From: Lysobacteraceae bacterium PS02065
GTDB taxonomy: Bacteria > Pseudomonadota > Gammaproteobacteria > Xanthomonadales > Rhodanobacteraceae
NCBI GenBank assembly: GCA_029959555.1
Contig: JASCPI010000043.1
Span: forward strand, 1 to 43,847
Direction of reading: 5' to 3'
Length of the DNA stretch: 43,847 bases
Part shown: one piece after another, positions 24,520 through 35,112 of the stretch
How the letters are laid out: each line of letters opens with the position of its first letter
Numbering within the stretch: the stretch's first letter is position 1
Notes under the pieces: generated by a model
Told to the model about the DNA's origin: nothing
The model's database searches: none
The model's input: the letters and a program-made list of their open reading frames with translations, nothing else
Translations under genes and position numbers: made by a program

Positions 24520-25551
24520 TCAGAACCACAAGCGCAGGCCGACCACCCAGCGGTTGTCGGTTCGGGAATGACCGCTGAGCCTGCGCAGGTCGGACGTCTC
24601 GCCGAAGCTCCATTCGCGCTCGAACCCGATATAGGGCGCGAACTGCCGCGTGATCTCGTAGCGCAATCGCACACCTCCTTCTACCGTGCTCAAGCCTGAC
24701 CCGATGACTTCCGCCGGATCGGACTGCCCGAACCAGTTGGCTTCGACACCCCAGCTTGCGATCAGCCGGTTGGTGAACAGCATGTCGTACTCGGCCTCGA
24801 CGATCGCCGCCGTCTTGCCGCCTTCTGCGACGTAACCCGTTGCGGAAACCTCGAACTTATAGGGCGCCAGCCCCTGAACGCCGAACGCGGCCCAGGTGCG
24901 CGGCGTTCCGCCTCCACCGAAGTCACCGAAATCCCGGCGCACGCCCACCACGGCATCCCACCAGGGATGGATCGCGCGTCCGTACATCGCCTCCACCCGC
25001 GCGCGCTGCAGGTTCTCGTCCAGGGCGTGCCCCTTGGTCCTCAGCCAGAGGCGGTTGATGTCGCTACCGACCCAGCCGATTCCCTCCCAGGCGATCTCCC
25101 TGCCTTCATCCGTGTTCGCCCCTTCCAGCTGATCCATGAGCCAGAAGGAGTTCAGGCTGGTTCCATGCTTGTGGTAGTCCTTCAGCGTCGGAAATGCCGC
25201 CAGGCGATCGGCATCCGTGACGGCGGGGATGGGTTCGCGTGGCGAGTCGAGCACCCCCATCCGGGAATGATCCATCTGCGAATGGTCGACCTGCGGACGA
25301 TCATGCTGCGAATGATCCATCTGCGAGTGGTCGACCTGTGGGCGACCATGCTGTCCATGATCCATCTGCGAGTGGTCCATGCCGGCATTGGGAGACTGCG
25401 CTGCCGTCGCGTCCTCTTCCTGCTGGTTCGCAGTCGGACTCGACGGGACAGGCTGGCCATGACCGGCGTGCTGCGCGTGGGCGCCGACAGGAGGGAGCAG
25501 CAATGCTGCGGCCAGCGCAGCCCACCGCATCGATGTTCTCACGCTCGTCAT
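24520..25551 (-). CDS. copB: copper resistance outer-membrane protein CopB
   Basis: A 343-aa outer-membrane copper-binding protein (PcoB/CopB). It has a signal peptide (about 1-26, LAAALLLPPVGAHA), a Met/His-rich segment (about 55-100) with repeats of DHSQMDH-x-QH-x-RPQV, and then a C-terminal beta-barrel domain of about 230 aa ending in an aromatic residue (RLWF) as outer-membrane proteins do. Conserved barrel segments include WLMDQLEG, GWVGSDINRLWLRTKG and GFEREWSFG. The start ATG overlaps the CopA stop (25548-25551). copC and copD are not present next to it. Confidence 0.94.
   Translation of the reverse strand: MTSVRTSMRWAALAAALLLPPVGAHAQHAGHGQPVPSSPTANQQEEDATAAQSPNAGMDHSQMDHGQHGRPQVDHSQMDHSQHDRPQVDHSQMDHSRMGVLDSPREPIPAVTDADRLAAFPTLKDYHKHGTSLNSFWLMDQLEGANTDEGREIAWEGIGWVGSDINRLWLRTKGHALDENLQRARVEAMYGRAIHPWWDAVVGVRRDFGDFGGGGTPRTWAAFGVQGLAPYKFEVSATGYVAEGGKTAAIVEAEYDMLFTNRLIASWGVEANWFGQSDPAEVIGSGLSTVEGGVRLRYEITRQFAPYIGFEREWSFGETSDLRRLSGHSRTDNRWVVGLRLWF
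25266..25381 (-). repeat. 45-bp tandem repeat inside copB
   Basis: About 2.6 imperfect copies (25266-25310, 25311-25355, 25356-25381) encoding the Met/His copper-binding unit DHSQMDH-x-QH-x-RPQV. Copies differ at a few third positions. It is coding, and likely to vary in copy number. Confidence 0.85.
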
Positions 25552-27428
25552 TCTTCGACCCTCACTTCCCGGAACATCCCGGATTCCATGTGGAAGAAGA
25601 GATGGCAGTGGTAGGCCCAGCGACCGAGCGCGTCGGCGCGCACCCGGTAGCTGCGCTTCGTGCCCGGCGGCATGTCGATGGTGTGCTTGCGCAAGTGGAA
25701 GTTGCCCTGTTCGTCCTCAAGGTCGCTCCACAGGCCATGCAGATGGATCGGATGCGACATCATGGTGTCGTTCACCAGCACGATGCGCATGCGTTCGCCG
25801 TAGTTGAGGCGCAGCGGCTCGGCGTCGGCGAACTTGATCCCATCGAACGACCAGGCAAAGCGCTCCATGTGGCCGGTCAGGTGCAGCTCCACCGTGCGCC
25901 CCGGCTCGCGACCGTCGGGGTCCTCGAACAGGCTCTTCAGGTCGGCATACGTCGCCACCTTGCGGCCGTTGCCGCGCAGACCGATCCCAGGATCGGACAG
26001 TCGCGGCTCCGGCGCCATGGTCTGCATGTCCACAAGGGGATTGCCTGTTTCGCTGGCCGGATGAGTCTGCATCTGCATGCCGCCGCCTTCATGCGCGGAG
26101 TGCGCGCCTGGTGCGGCCGGAACGCCGTGCCCGGCATGCGGATCGGCGGCCACGGCCCCCGCTCCGTGGCCCGCGTGGGGGTCCGGCGCCGGCGCGGCGC
26201 CATGCCCGGCATGCGGATCGGCCGATGCGGCCGCCAGTCCGGAATGGGCACCGTGGCCGCCATGCCCCATGTCGGCCATGGTCAGCAGCGGCCGCGGGTC
26301 CACCGCCGGTACCGGAGCACGCAAGCCCTCGCGGACCGCAAGCGTGCCACTGACGTAGCCGGTGCGCGCGGAGTCTTGGGCGAAGATCGTGAAGGCGTCC
26401 TGCCCGGTAGGCTCGACGATCACGTCGAAGGTTTCGGCAGTGGCGATGCGCAGCTCGTCCACCGTCAGCGGGTGGACGTACTGGCCGTCGACCTCGACGA
26501 CCGTCATCTTCAGGCCCGGGATGCGGACGTCGAAGTAGGTCATCGCCGCACCGTTGATGAAACGCAGGCGCACCTTCTCACCGGCACGGAAAAGTCCCGT
26601 CCAGTTGCCCAGCGACGTGGTCCCGTTTATCAGGTAGGTGTAGGTATGCGCGTTGACGTCGGACAGGTCCGTCGGCGTCATGCGCATGCGTCCCCATGCC
26701 TCGCGATCGCTTAGCGTCGCGCTCAAGCCGTCCCGGCGCACGTCGCGGAAGAAGTCGCCCACCGTACGCTGGTAGTAATTGTCGTACTCCGACAGCTTCT
26801 TCAGCCGGGCGAACAGGCGCGCCGGGTCCATGTCGGTCCAATCGGACAGGAAGACCACGTAGTCTCGATCGTAGGAGAACGGAGGCGGATCGATGGGGTC
26901 GATGATCAGCGGCCCGTACATGCCGCCCTGTTCCTGGAACCCCGAATGACTGTGGTACCAGTAGGTTCCGCTCTGGCGGACATCGAACTCGTACAGGTAG
27001 CTCTCGCCGCGGTTGATGCCGTCGAAGCTGAAGCCGGGAACCCCATCCATGTTGGCGGGCAGCAGGATGCCGTGCCAGTGGATCGACGTCGCGTCGCCGT
27101 GGATCGAGCCGGGGGGAAGGTCATTCCGGGCCCTGAGCTGCACCCGCGTGCCTTCGCGCCAGCGCAGGATCGGTGCAGGCACCGAGCCGTTGACGGTGAT
27201 GGCGGGCCGCGTCTTGCCCGTGTAGTTGACCAGGGTCTCGCCTATGGTCAGGTCGAACTGCGTGCCCGACAGGACTTCGAGCTGGCCAGGGGAGCGGAGC
27301 GCCCAGCTCTGCTTCGGCCAAAGTCCCAGGCCCAGCACTGCGCCACCCGCTGCCAATCCTTGAACGAACTGCCTTCGAGACAGCAGCAGCTGCTCGGCGG
27401 CGTTCGTGCCTGAAAGTCTGGATCGCAT
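25548..27428 (-). CDS. copA: copper resistance multicopper oxidase CopA (PcoA)
   Basis: A 626-aa periplasmic multicopper oxidase that oxidises Cu(I) and binds copper. It has a Tat signal (SRRQFVQGLAAGGAVLGLG). The four copper motifs are SIHWHGILLP, YWYHSHSGFQEQ, HPIHLHG and YHCHLFFHMESGM. The Met/His-rich insertion (about 370-440) has three ADPHAGHG/PDPHAGHG repeats. The ATG at 27428 has AGGAGG 6 nt upstream; the frame is open to 27503, but no better start is seen. A predicted CopR operator sits at 27688-27725, leaving an unusually long leader of about 260 nt. It is followed by copB with a 4-nt overlap. Confidence 0.96.
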   Translation of the reverse strand: MRSRLSGTNAAEQLLLSRRQFVQGLAAGGAVLGLGLWPKQSWALRSPGQLEVLSGTQFDLTIGETLVNYTGKTRPAITVNGSVPAPILRWREGTRVQLRARNDLPPGSIHGDATSIHWHGILLPANMDGVPGFSFDGINRGESYLYEFDVRQSGTYWYHSHSGFQEQGGMYGPLIIDPIDPPPFSYDRDYVVFLSDWTDMDPARLFARLKKLSEYDNYYQRTVGDFFRDVRRDGLSATLSDREAWGRMRMTPTDLSDVNAHTYTYLINGTTSLGNWTGLFRAGEKVRLRFINGAAMTYFDVRIPGLKMTVVEVDGQYVHPLTVDELRIATAETFDVIVEPTGQDAFTIFAQDSARTGYVSGTLAVREGLRAPVPAVDPRPLLTMADMGHGGHGAHSGLAAASADPHAGHGAAPAPDPHAGHGAGAVAADPHAGHGVPAAPGAHSAHEGGGMQMQTHPASETGNPLVDMQTMAPEPRLSDPGIGLRGNGRKVATYADLKSLFEDPDGREPGRTVELHLTGHMERFAWSFDGIKFADAEPLRLNYGERMRIVLVNDTMMSHPIHLHGLWSDLEDEQGNFHLRKHTIDMPPGTKRSYRVRADALGRWAYHCHLFFHMESGMFREVRVEE

Positions 27429-27765
27429 GCATGACCTCCTATGATCGGTATCGGCTGACATCGAGCCCGCCCGGCCCATCGCCACGATCTGGGTGCCGGC
27501 CACGCGCGCCGGAGAAAGCGCCAGCGTGGTGAGGAACGCGGGTCAGCGTGCGCATGACAAGCCACGTGACGGTGGCCGGAATGCTTGCCAGATGGGCCGC
27601 ACAGGATCCAGGCAACGGTCGGGGTCGAACGCAAGGGCGTGGTGCTCGCGTCATGGTGACCAGCCTAGGAGGGGTCACTTTCGGCGGGATGACCCATCCA
27701 TTACATTCCCGTCATTTCATGGTCATTCGCCCTGCCAGAGGCCTCGATGCTTGGGCGGTTGCGCC
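27429..27765. other. 337-nt copA leader / intergenic region
   Basis: Between the copA start and the cueR stop. It contains predicted CopR operator C (27688-27715 core). The minus strand has a 79-codon frame (27439-27678) with no recognisable family and weak initiation, so I do not call a gene. Xanthomonad copA genes may have a leader gene copL, but no such protein is seen. Confidence 0.6.
27688..27725 (-). promoter_or_regulatory. predicted CopR operator C (copAB)
   Basis: ATGAC at 27689-27693, ATTAC at 27701-27704 preceded by A27700, GTCAT at 27711-27715 (degenerate GTAAT) and GTCA at 27722-27725. It shares the spacing of the other four sites and lies upstream of copAB. Confidence 0.65.
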
Positions 27766-28239
27766 TTACCCCCGCTGGGCCTTGCGCTTGCCGACACCAC
27801 GGTCGTCGACCGCGCCGCGTCGGCGCTTGGGTTCTTTCGCCGCCGCCGCAGACGGCTGTTCGAGATCGGCCAGGATCGGGCAATCGGGACGGTCGTCCCC
27901 CGAGCAGCATGTCGCCAGCTGCTGGAGTGTCGCTGCCATCTCTTGCATGTCGGCGATCCGCCGTTGCAGATCCTCGATGTGGTCCAGGGCGATACGCTTG
28001 ACGTCGGCGCTGCGCCGGCGGCGGTTGCGCCAGAGCTGCAACAGGCCATCGATCTCGGCGACGGAGAATCCCAGATCCCTCGCGCGCCGGACGAAGCGCA
28101 GCACGTGGACGTCCTTTTCGGTGTAATCCCGGTAGCCTGCGTGCGTGCGGCCAGCCGGTGGAATCAACCCGATCTGCTCGTAGTAGCGGATCATCTTGGC
28201 CGATACACCCGAGGCCTTCGCCGCGTCACCGATGTTCAC
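27766..28239 (-). CDS. cueR: CueR-like Cu(I)-responsive MerR-family regulator
   Basis: A 157-aa regulator. The N-terminal MerR helix-turn-helix is IGDAAKASGVSAKMIRYYEQIGLI. The Cu(I)-binding loop is CCSGDDRPDCPIL, with C112 and C120 at exactly the E. coli CueR positions. The GTG start at 28239 is preferred: AAGGAG lies 6 nt upstream and the frame begins N-I-G-D as in CueR. The upstream in-frame extension to 28464 would lie wholly inside the ATPase gene. It starts 1 nt after the ATPase stop, so it is translationally coupled and autoregulated via the ATPase promoter. The tail beyond residue 130 is longer and more basic than usual. Confidence 0.93.
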   Translation of the reverse strand: MNIGDAAKASGVSAKMIRYYEQIGLIPPAGRTHAGYRDYTEKDVHVLRFVRRARDLGFSVAEIDGLLQLWRNRRRRSADVKRIALDHIEDLQRRIADMQEMAATLQQLATCCSGDDRPDCPILADLEQPSAAAAKEPKRRRGAVDDRGVGKRKAQRG

Positions 28240-28240
28240 G

Positions 28241-30622
<2,382 letters not shown>

Positions 30623-30648
30623 CTCGCCGGTGCAATGGTCAGTAAACA

Positions 30649-30679
30649 AGTCTGCGGGTTCCTACGGTGGGAAGGTCAA
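30649..30679 (-). promoter_or_regulatory. CueR-type promoter, ATPase-cueR operon
   Basis: Minus-strand -35 TTGACC (30679-30674), 19-bp spacer, -10 CAGACT (30654-30649). The spacer contains the imperfect dyad CCTTCC-CACCGTA-GGAA typical of CueR operators. Confidence 0.8.
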
Positions 30680-30703
30680 CCCCTGCATGGCCCGCGAAAA
30701 CCC

Positions 30704-30734
30704 TTGACCTTCCAACGATGGCAAGGCCCATCCT
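30704..30734 (+). promoter_or_regulatory. CueR-type promoter, copper-chaperone gene
   Basis: -35 TTGACC (30704-30709), 19-bp spacer with ACCTTCC-AACGATG-GCAAGGC, -10 CATCCT (30729-30734). It is a divergent partner of the promoter at 30649-30679; the two -35 boxes are 24 bp apart. Confidence 0.78.
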
Positions 30735-30764
30735 AACCGTACACAAACCAGCAGGAGGTGCCCC

Positions 30765-30968
30765 ATGCACGCATTTCACATCCAGAACATGACTTGCGGC
30801 GGCTGCGTCCGAGGTGTGACGCGCGCCATCCAGTCCGTCGACCCGGATGCCCGGGTTCAGGCTGACGTTCCTACCCGATGGGTGCAGGTCGTGTCCGAGC
30901 AGCCTAGCGAGATCGTGAAAGCCGCCCTGACCAAGGCGGGCTACCAGGCGATTGGCGTCGATCCCTGA
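30765..30968 (+). CDS. CopZ-like copper chaperone (HMA domain)
   Basis: A 67-aa single HMA domain with NMTCGGC near the N-terminus (C12, C15 region) and a beta-alpha-beta-beta-alpha-beta length. It is a cytosolic Cu(I) carrier that would deliver to the divergently encoded CPC ATPase. GCAGGAGG lies upstream of the ATG. It is controlled by its own CueR-type promoter at 30704-30734. Confidence 0.92.
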   Translation: MHAFHIQNMTCGGCVRGVTRAIQSVDPDARVQADVPTRWVQVVSEQPSEIVKAALTKAGYQAIGVDP

Positions 30969-31081
30969 CGCGCCGCCCGGCGGAGCGTTCAAGTCCCATT
31001 GATCGGCTGCAAGCAGCGAAGGGGCTCTCGCCAGCGCGGTCGTCGCACGACGCTGTGCCTTGAGCGTGTGGGCCGGTTCGC

Positions 31082-31465
31082 TCAGCCGGGATCATCCGGG
31101 TGGTCGGGCGCCGCCGGTCGACGGCGCCGCCACGACCATCCTCGTTCGATCTCGATTTGCAGTGCAACGCTCAGGAAGGTGCGGATCAGCACGATCAGCG
31201 CAAGGATCGCCACGCCCTGGAGCGAGGGATCGATGGTGACGGTGCGGATGATGTCCGCGGCCACGAGGAACTCCAGGCCCAAGACGATCGTGCCGCCGAG
31301 CTCCTGCCGCAGGGCGTGATAGCGCGCCGTCATCCCGACCTTCGTGTGAAGGAAGGCGAACCGCCCACACGCCAACAGGCTTCCCAGCGTGATGACGCCG
31401 ACACCGAACAACTCGAATCCAGCCACCGCGATTCCGATGGCGGCATGTGGCAAGTCGACGCTCAT
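31082..31465 (-). CDS. DUF1622 membrane protein
   Basis: A 127-aa protein with three TM segments (AAIGIAVAGFELFGVGVITLG, LGLEFLVAADIIRTV, ILALIVLIRTFLSVALQ) and the conserved DUF1622 pattern GLEFLVAADIIRT. The C-terminal tail is basic (WRRRR). The function is unknown. It is the last gene of the 35640-31082 operon, starting 12 nt downstream of the heptaheme cytochrome stop. It may help assemble or anchor the redox complex (inference). Confidence 0.87.
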   Translation of the reverse strand: MSVDLPHAAIGIAVAGFELFGVGVITLGSLLACGRFAFLHTKVGMTARYHALRQELGGTIVLGLEFLVAADIIRTVTIDPSLQGVAILALIVLIRTFLSVALQIEIERGWSWRRRRPAAPDHPDDPG

Positions 31466-31477
31466 CGGCCTGTCCGG

Positions 31478-32281
31478 TCAATGGTGGTCGTAGATGCCCA
31501 CCCCGCGAATGTCGTTCCAAGACGTGGTCTGGTGGCAGAGGTAGCATTGCTCGGGCTGCGCATTCCGGACACCCGCAATCGGCTTAGACATCATCGAGAA
31601 GTGCTCCTTGTAGTGGCTGAGCGGCGCGAGATGGCACTGGCCGCACTCGGTGGAACTGGGCAAGGGATGCCTGAACCCGGCGATCGACCACGTGCCGGTG
31701 CCGTGGCATGTCGCGCAATCGTTTCCGAACACCTGGACGTGAGGGTCCGTGGTCTTGTGGCAGCTCGCGCAGTCCAGCAGCGTCTCCTTGTAGGTCATGC
31801 CGCTGGCGAGCGAGACGTTGCCGGGCAGCGCCTCTGGCCTGTGCGCCTTCACGTGCGCGAGCAGCAGCGCGCCCTCGTGGCGCTCCGGAGCACGATCGAG
31901 CCATCGCACGATGATGTCGGTCAGCGCCGCATGGTCCATGCCGCGCAGGCTGCGACCGGCGTCATGTTCCTTGTGGCAGGCCACGCAGTTGTTCGTCTCG
32001 GCGATGTCGGCATGGAACGCCGTCGGCTGCCGCTGCAGGAGGGCGGTTTCGTTGGCATGGCAGGCAACGCAGGTCGCATCCTGCACCCCCTTGACCGGCG
32101 TGTGGCACGCCGCGCAATCCTCCTGCAGGAACGCATGCGCGCTGGACAGTGGGCCAGGCGAGGCCATGCTCTGCCACGTCGCGACGTGCAGCGTCTGCGG
32201 CACCGCCTTCCACAGCGCGAGTGCTGCCACCGACGCCAGCACCGCGAGCAGCGCGACGATGATCGTTCCCTTTCGACTCAT
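31478..32281 (-). CDS. membrane-anchored heptaheme cytochrome c
   Basis: A 267-aa protein. The N-terminal hydrophobic helix (about 5-24) acts as signal/anchor, and the rest is periplasmic. Seven CxxCH motifs are at 56-60 (CAACH), 71-75 (CVACH), 99-103 (CVACH), 171-175 (CASCH), 189-193 (CATCH), 213-217 (CGQCH) and 246-250 (CYLCH). No catalytic nitrite/sulfite-reductase signature is seen, so it looks like an electron conduit. The ATG at 32281 overlaps the cytochrome b stop (ATGA). A longer ORF to 32539 is only the out-of-frame open stretch inside the cytochrome b gene. Confidence 0.9.
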   Translation of the reverse strand: MSRKGTIIVALLAVLASVAALALWKAVPQTLHVATWQSMASPGPLSSAHAFLQEDCAACHTPVKGVQDATCVACHANETALLQRQPTAFHADIAETNNCVACHKEHDAGRSLRGMDHAALTDIIVRWLDRAPERHEGALLLAHVKAHRPEALPGNVSLASGMTYKETLLDCASCHKTTDPHVQVFGNDCATCHGTGTWSIAGFRHPLPSSTECGQCHLAPLSHYKEHFSMMSKPIAGVRNAQPEQCYLCHQTTSWNDIRGVGIYDHH

Positions 32282-32964
32282 CTGAACCAGCGCAGCCCGA
32301 AGTAGATGCCGGCCCAAATGTGCAGCGCCAGCAGGAGATAGAAGACGATCGAGAACGCGATGTGCGCCGACAGCCAGCCGGTGAACAGCTTGCGCACCCG
32401 CTCCTGGAACTGGATTGAGTACTGCAGGTCGCCGGCGCCGGACGCCAGCGGCAGCAGTTCGGCGCCGGCCTTGGCCGTGCCGGCGCCGCCTGCCGGCGCC
32501 TGCGCGTAGGCCCAGTACGCCCCATCCAGGAGGCGCCACAGGCCGTCGAGCTGTGTCTTCTTCTCGCGGATGTTCTCGGCGACGTAGCGCAGGTAATGCT
32601 GGCCGATGAACCCGGTGAGCACGCTCAGCAGCATCGACGCCGTCAGCGCGATCCCGAGCACGCTCTGGAACTTGTGCCCGCTATGGATGATGGCCAGCAG
32701 CGCGCCGATCAGGCCGAAATACACGTGCGCCTGCAGCAATGCGGCGAAGCTGTGCTCGCGGGTGAATGCGCGGCGTAGCGTGGCGCTGCGCTTGACCACG
32801 GTGTAGACGAGCGGCACCAGCAAGAACGCGGCGCCCACGACGCCGAACACGCCACCCCACAGGCTACCGGCGAAGAACGGAGCGCGGTGTACCAGGAAGC
32901 CCAGCCACAGCACCGCCAGCATCGACACGATGATCGTCGCGGCGATGCGATCGTGCCTGCCCAT
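32278..32964 (-). CDS. b-type membrane cytochrome (diheme-like)
   Basis: A 228-aa inner-membrane protein with about five TM helices. Membrane histidines are at H80, H94, H97, H123, H201 and H215 (AHVYFG, IIHSGHKF, GQHYLR, SAHIAF, LALHIW), consistent with two b-type hemes stacked across the membrane as in cytochrome b561/ferric-reductase-like proteins. A hydrophilic loop lies at about 130-190. No established family name is certain. The ATG follows the TAG of the flavoprotein gene directly (0-nt gap), and its stop overlaps the heptaheme gene. It most likely carries electrons from the cytoplasmic flavoprotein to the periplasmic hemes. Confidence 0.78.
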   Translation of the reverse strand: MGRHDRIAATIIVSMLAVLWLGFLVHRAPFFAGSLWGGVFGVVGAAFLLVPLVYTVVKRSATLRRAFTREHSFAALLQAHVYFGLIGALLAIIHSGHKFQSVLGIALTASMLLSVLTGFIGQHYLRYVAENIREKKTQLDGLWRLLDGAYWAYAQAPAGGAGTAKAGAELLPLASGAGDLQYSIQFQERVRKLFTGWLSAHIAFSIVFYLLLALHIWAGIYFGLRWFR

Positions 32965-35082
32965 CTAGGCATCCACCGAGATGTCGGCCGACGCTTTCGC
33001 CTGGCAGGCCAGGATCATCCCCGACGAGCGGTCGAGCGGGGTCAGGCTGTCGTCCACCGCCATGGTGACCTCGCCCGAGAGCAGTTTCACCTTGCAGATG
33101 CCGCAGTAGCCCTGCCGGCACGCGTACTCGATCGGGACGCCGACTTCTTCGGCGGCCTCGAGGACGGTCTGGCCGGCGATCAGCGGCGCCCTTTTCCCGG
33201 ATCGCTCGAAGCGGCATGTCACGGCCGCAGCGGTGTCGCCGGCTTGGCCCGGTTCGGGCGTCGCCGGCTTGGGCGGGCTCAGGAACAGCTCGGAGTGTAT
33301 CGACGCCGGATCGATGCCCAGCTTGCCCAGCTCGTTGCGCACCGCATCCATCATCACCGGCGGACCGCACAGGTGGATGCGGCGCGAGCGGATCTCGGGG
33401 ATCTGCCCCAGCAGTTCGGCGGTGATGAACCCGCGTGCGCCGGTCCACTCCTCTGATGACTCCTCACTCAACACGATGGACACATGCAGGTTCGGATGCC
33501 GACGGGCAAGCTGGTTCAGCTCGTCGTGGAAGATCACGTTCTCCAGGTCCTTGCAGGCGTAGACCAGGTCGATCCGGCCGTTCCAGCTCTGGTCGGTCAG
33601 GTAGCGGATCGAGCTCATCAACGGCGTGATGCCGACACCGCCCCCCAAGAGCACGACGCTGTCGGACTCGACGCCGCGGAAGGTGAAGCGGCCGTACGGG
33701 CCGGACGCATCGAGCAGATCGCCTTCCTGGACGTGTTCGTGGAGGTATCCGGACACGATGCCGCCGCTTTCGTGCTTGACGGTCAGGTCGCACCAGCCAT
33801 GGCAGCATGGCGATGAGGCGATCGAATAAGAGCGCTTGACCTGTTTCCCTTCCGAGGGCACGGAGAGCGTGAGGAACTGGCCGGGCTCGAACTCGAAAGG
33901 CAGGGCACCTGTCCCCTCGACGGGTGCCAGGCGGAACGTCTTGACCCGGGATGTCTCCGGGAAGATGCGCGCGACCCGCAGCTTGCCGACCCAACTGCCC
34001 GTGGTGGACGCAGGCGTGCGCGCCTGCGGGGCGCCTTCGGGCGAAGCAACGGCAGGTGCCTGTACCGCGGGGCCTGGCGATGCGCCGGCACGCGGTGCCG
34101 GGGAGGACGCCGGAGACGCCGGTGCTCCCGTGCGCAACGTGGCCAGCACCGCGTTCGTACGCCGGTTGCGGGCGACGTACATCCACGCACCCAGCAAGGC
34201 AAAAGCCGACAGCAGCGCCATCGTGAAGTAGTGAAAGCCCGACAGGCCGAAGACCCCGTGCGCCGGGACCGTGGTCAGGGGATCGGTCAGATTCATTTCG
34301 CGACGGAACCAGTCCAACGCGATGCCGCGCGGCGCCTGTCCTTCGGCCAGCGCGCGGTAGGCCGACAGGCCGCTGTCAAACTCGCCCCAGGCCACGCGCA
34401 TCCGATCAGACGCCTCCTGCAAGCCGGCGTAGTCGTTGCGTTGAACCGCATGCGACGCCTCCGACGACAGGGTCGCCAACTGCTGGATGCCTTCGTGCAT
34501 CCGATGGTGGGCGAGCTGCTCGACGCTGGCACGCCGCTCCGGCGGAAGGTCCGGCAGAGCCATCAGTTGGGGATACAGCAGCTTGTTGAGGCGCCGATCG
34601 CGACCGCACTCGTCTCCGCGGCAGCCGCGCATCATGTCGTCCATCATGCCGCCCATGGAGCCGCCCATCGACGCACCTGCCGCAGCCGGCATGCCGCCAG
34701 CCGCGTCAGGGTGATGCGCGGCATGGTCGTCATCGCCCATGCCTGCGTCAGCCGGGGGTGGGGTGCCCATCGGCATGCCCTGCATCGGGCTGCTGCCTTG
34801 CATCGATGCGCCCCCGACAGCCGGTTGCGGCGCCGCCATGTTTGCGGCTTGGTCAGCGTGATCGTCGTCGCCCATCGGCGCGTCAGCCGACGGCGCGGGT
34901 TCCATCGGCATGCCACCCATCGAACTGCTGTCTTGCGCGGCTGTCGTTCCAGCGGCCGCCGTGCTGTTGGTCTTGTTCGGTGGATGAACAGCGTGCGGAT
35001 CGGCGGTTGTCTGAGCGCCGGCCGCAGCATACGCCAGCGACATCGCCAGCACGGCCAGGGCAACGATTCGCCTCCACCCCAT
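32965..35082 (-). CDS. Met-rich periplasmic domain / TM / FNR flavoprotein / 2Fe-2S ferredoxin fusion
   Basis: A 705-aa fusion. Signal or anchor at 1-24; Met/His/Asp-rich low-complexity region at about 25-160 (repeated MGDDDHA, MGGMPM, GGMMDDMMRGCRGDECG); a helical periplasmic segment at 165-260; a TM helix at about 284-303; a Pro/Ala-rich linker at 315-360; a ferredoxin-NADP reductase domain with RSYS (417-420, FAD), GGGVGITP (480-487, NAD(P)) and CGPP (572-575); and a plant-type 2Fe-2S domain with C655, C660, C663 and C693. The ATG at 35082 has GGAGAG upstream; a GTG at 35100 is less likely. It is second gene after the Met-rich protein, before the b and c cytochromes. Confidence 0.9.
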   Translation of the reverse strand: MGWRRIVALAVLAMSLAYAAAGAQTTADPHAVHPPNKTNSTAAAGTTAAQDSSSMGGMPMEPAPSADAPMGDDDHADQAANMAAPQPAVGGASMQGSSPMQGMPMGTPPPADAGMGDDDHAAHHPDAAGGMPAAAGASMGGSMGGMMDDMMRGCRGDECGRDRRLNKLLYPQLMALPDLPPERRASVEQLAHHRMHEGIQQLATLSSEASHAVQRNDYAGLQEASDRMRVAWGEFDSGLSAYRALAEGQAPRGIALDWFRREMNLTDPLTTVPAHGVFGLSGFHYFTMALLSAFALLGAWMYVARNRRTNAVLATLRTGAPASPASSPAPRAGASPGPAVQAPAVASPEGAPQARTPASTTGSWVGKLRVARIFPETSRVKTFRLAPVEGTGALPFEFEPGQFLTLSVPSEGKQVKRSYSIASSPCCHGWCDLTVKHESGGIVSGYLHEHVQEGDLLDASGPYGRFTFRGVESDSVVLLGGGVGITPLMSSIRYLTDQSWNGRIDLVYACKDLENVIFHDELNQLARRHPNLHVSIVLSEESSEEWTGARGFITAELLGQIPEIRSRRIHLCGPPVMMDAVRNELGKLGIDPASIHSELFLSPPKPATPEPGQAGDTAAAVTCRFERSGKRAPLIAGQTVLEAAEEVGVPIEYACRQGYCGICKVKLLSGEVTMAVDDSLTPLDRSSGMILACQAKASADISVDA

Positions 35083-35112
35083 GAAGCTCTCCGTCGACAC
35101 AGCGGCCGCCTC

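Noticed and set aside
25260..26240. CRISPR-like or other repeat array in copB/copA
   Set aside because: The repeats are in-frame coding units for Met/His metal-binding segments, without spacers of equal length.
27439..27678. 79-codon minus-strand frame before copA as a copL candidate
   Set aside because: No signal peptide, no Cys/His/Met pattern of CopL, and weak initiation.
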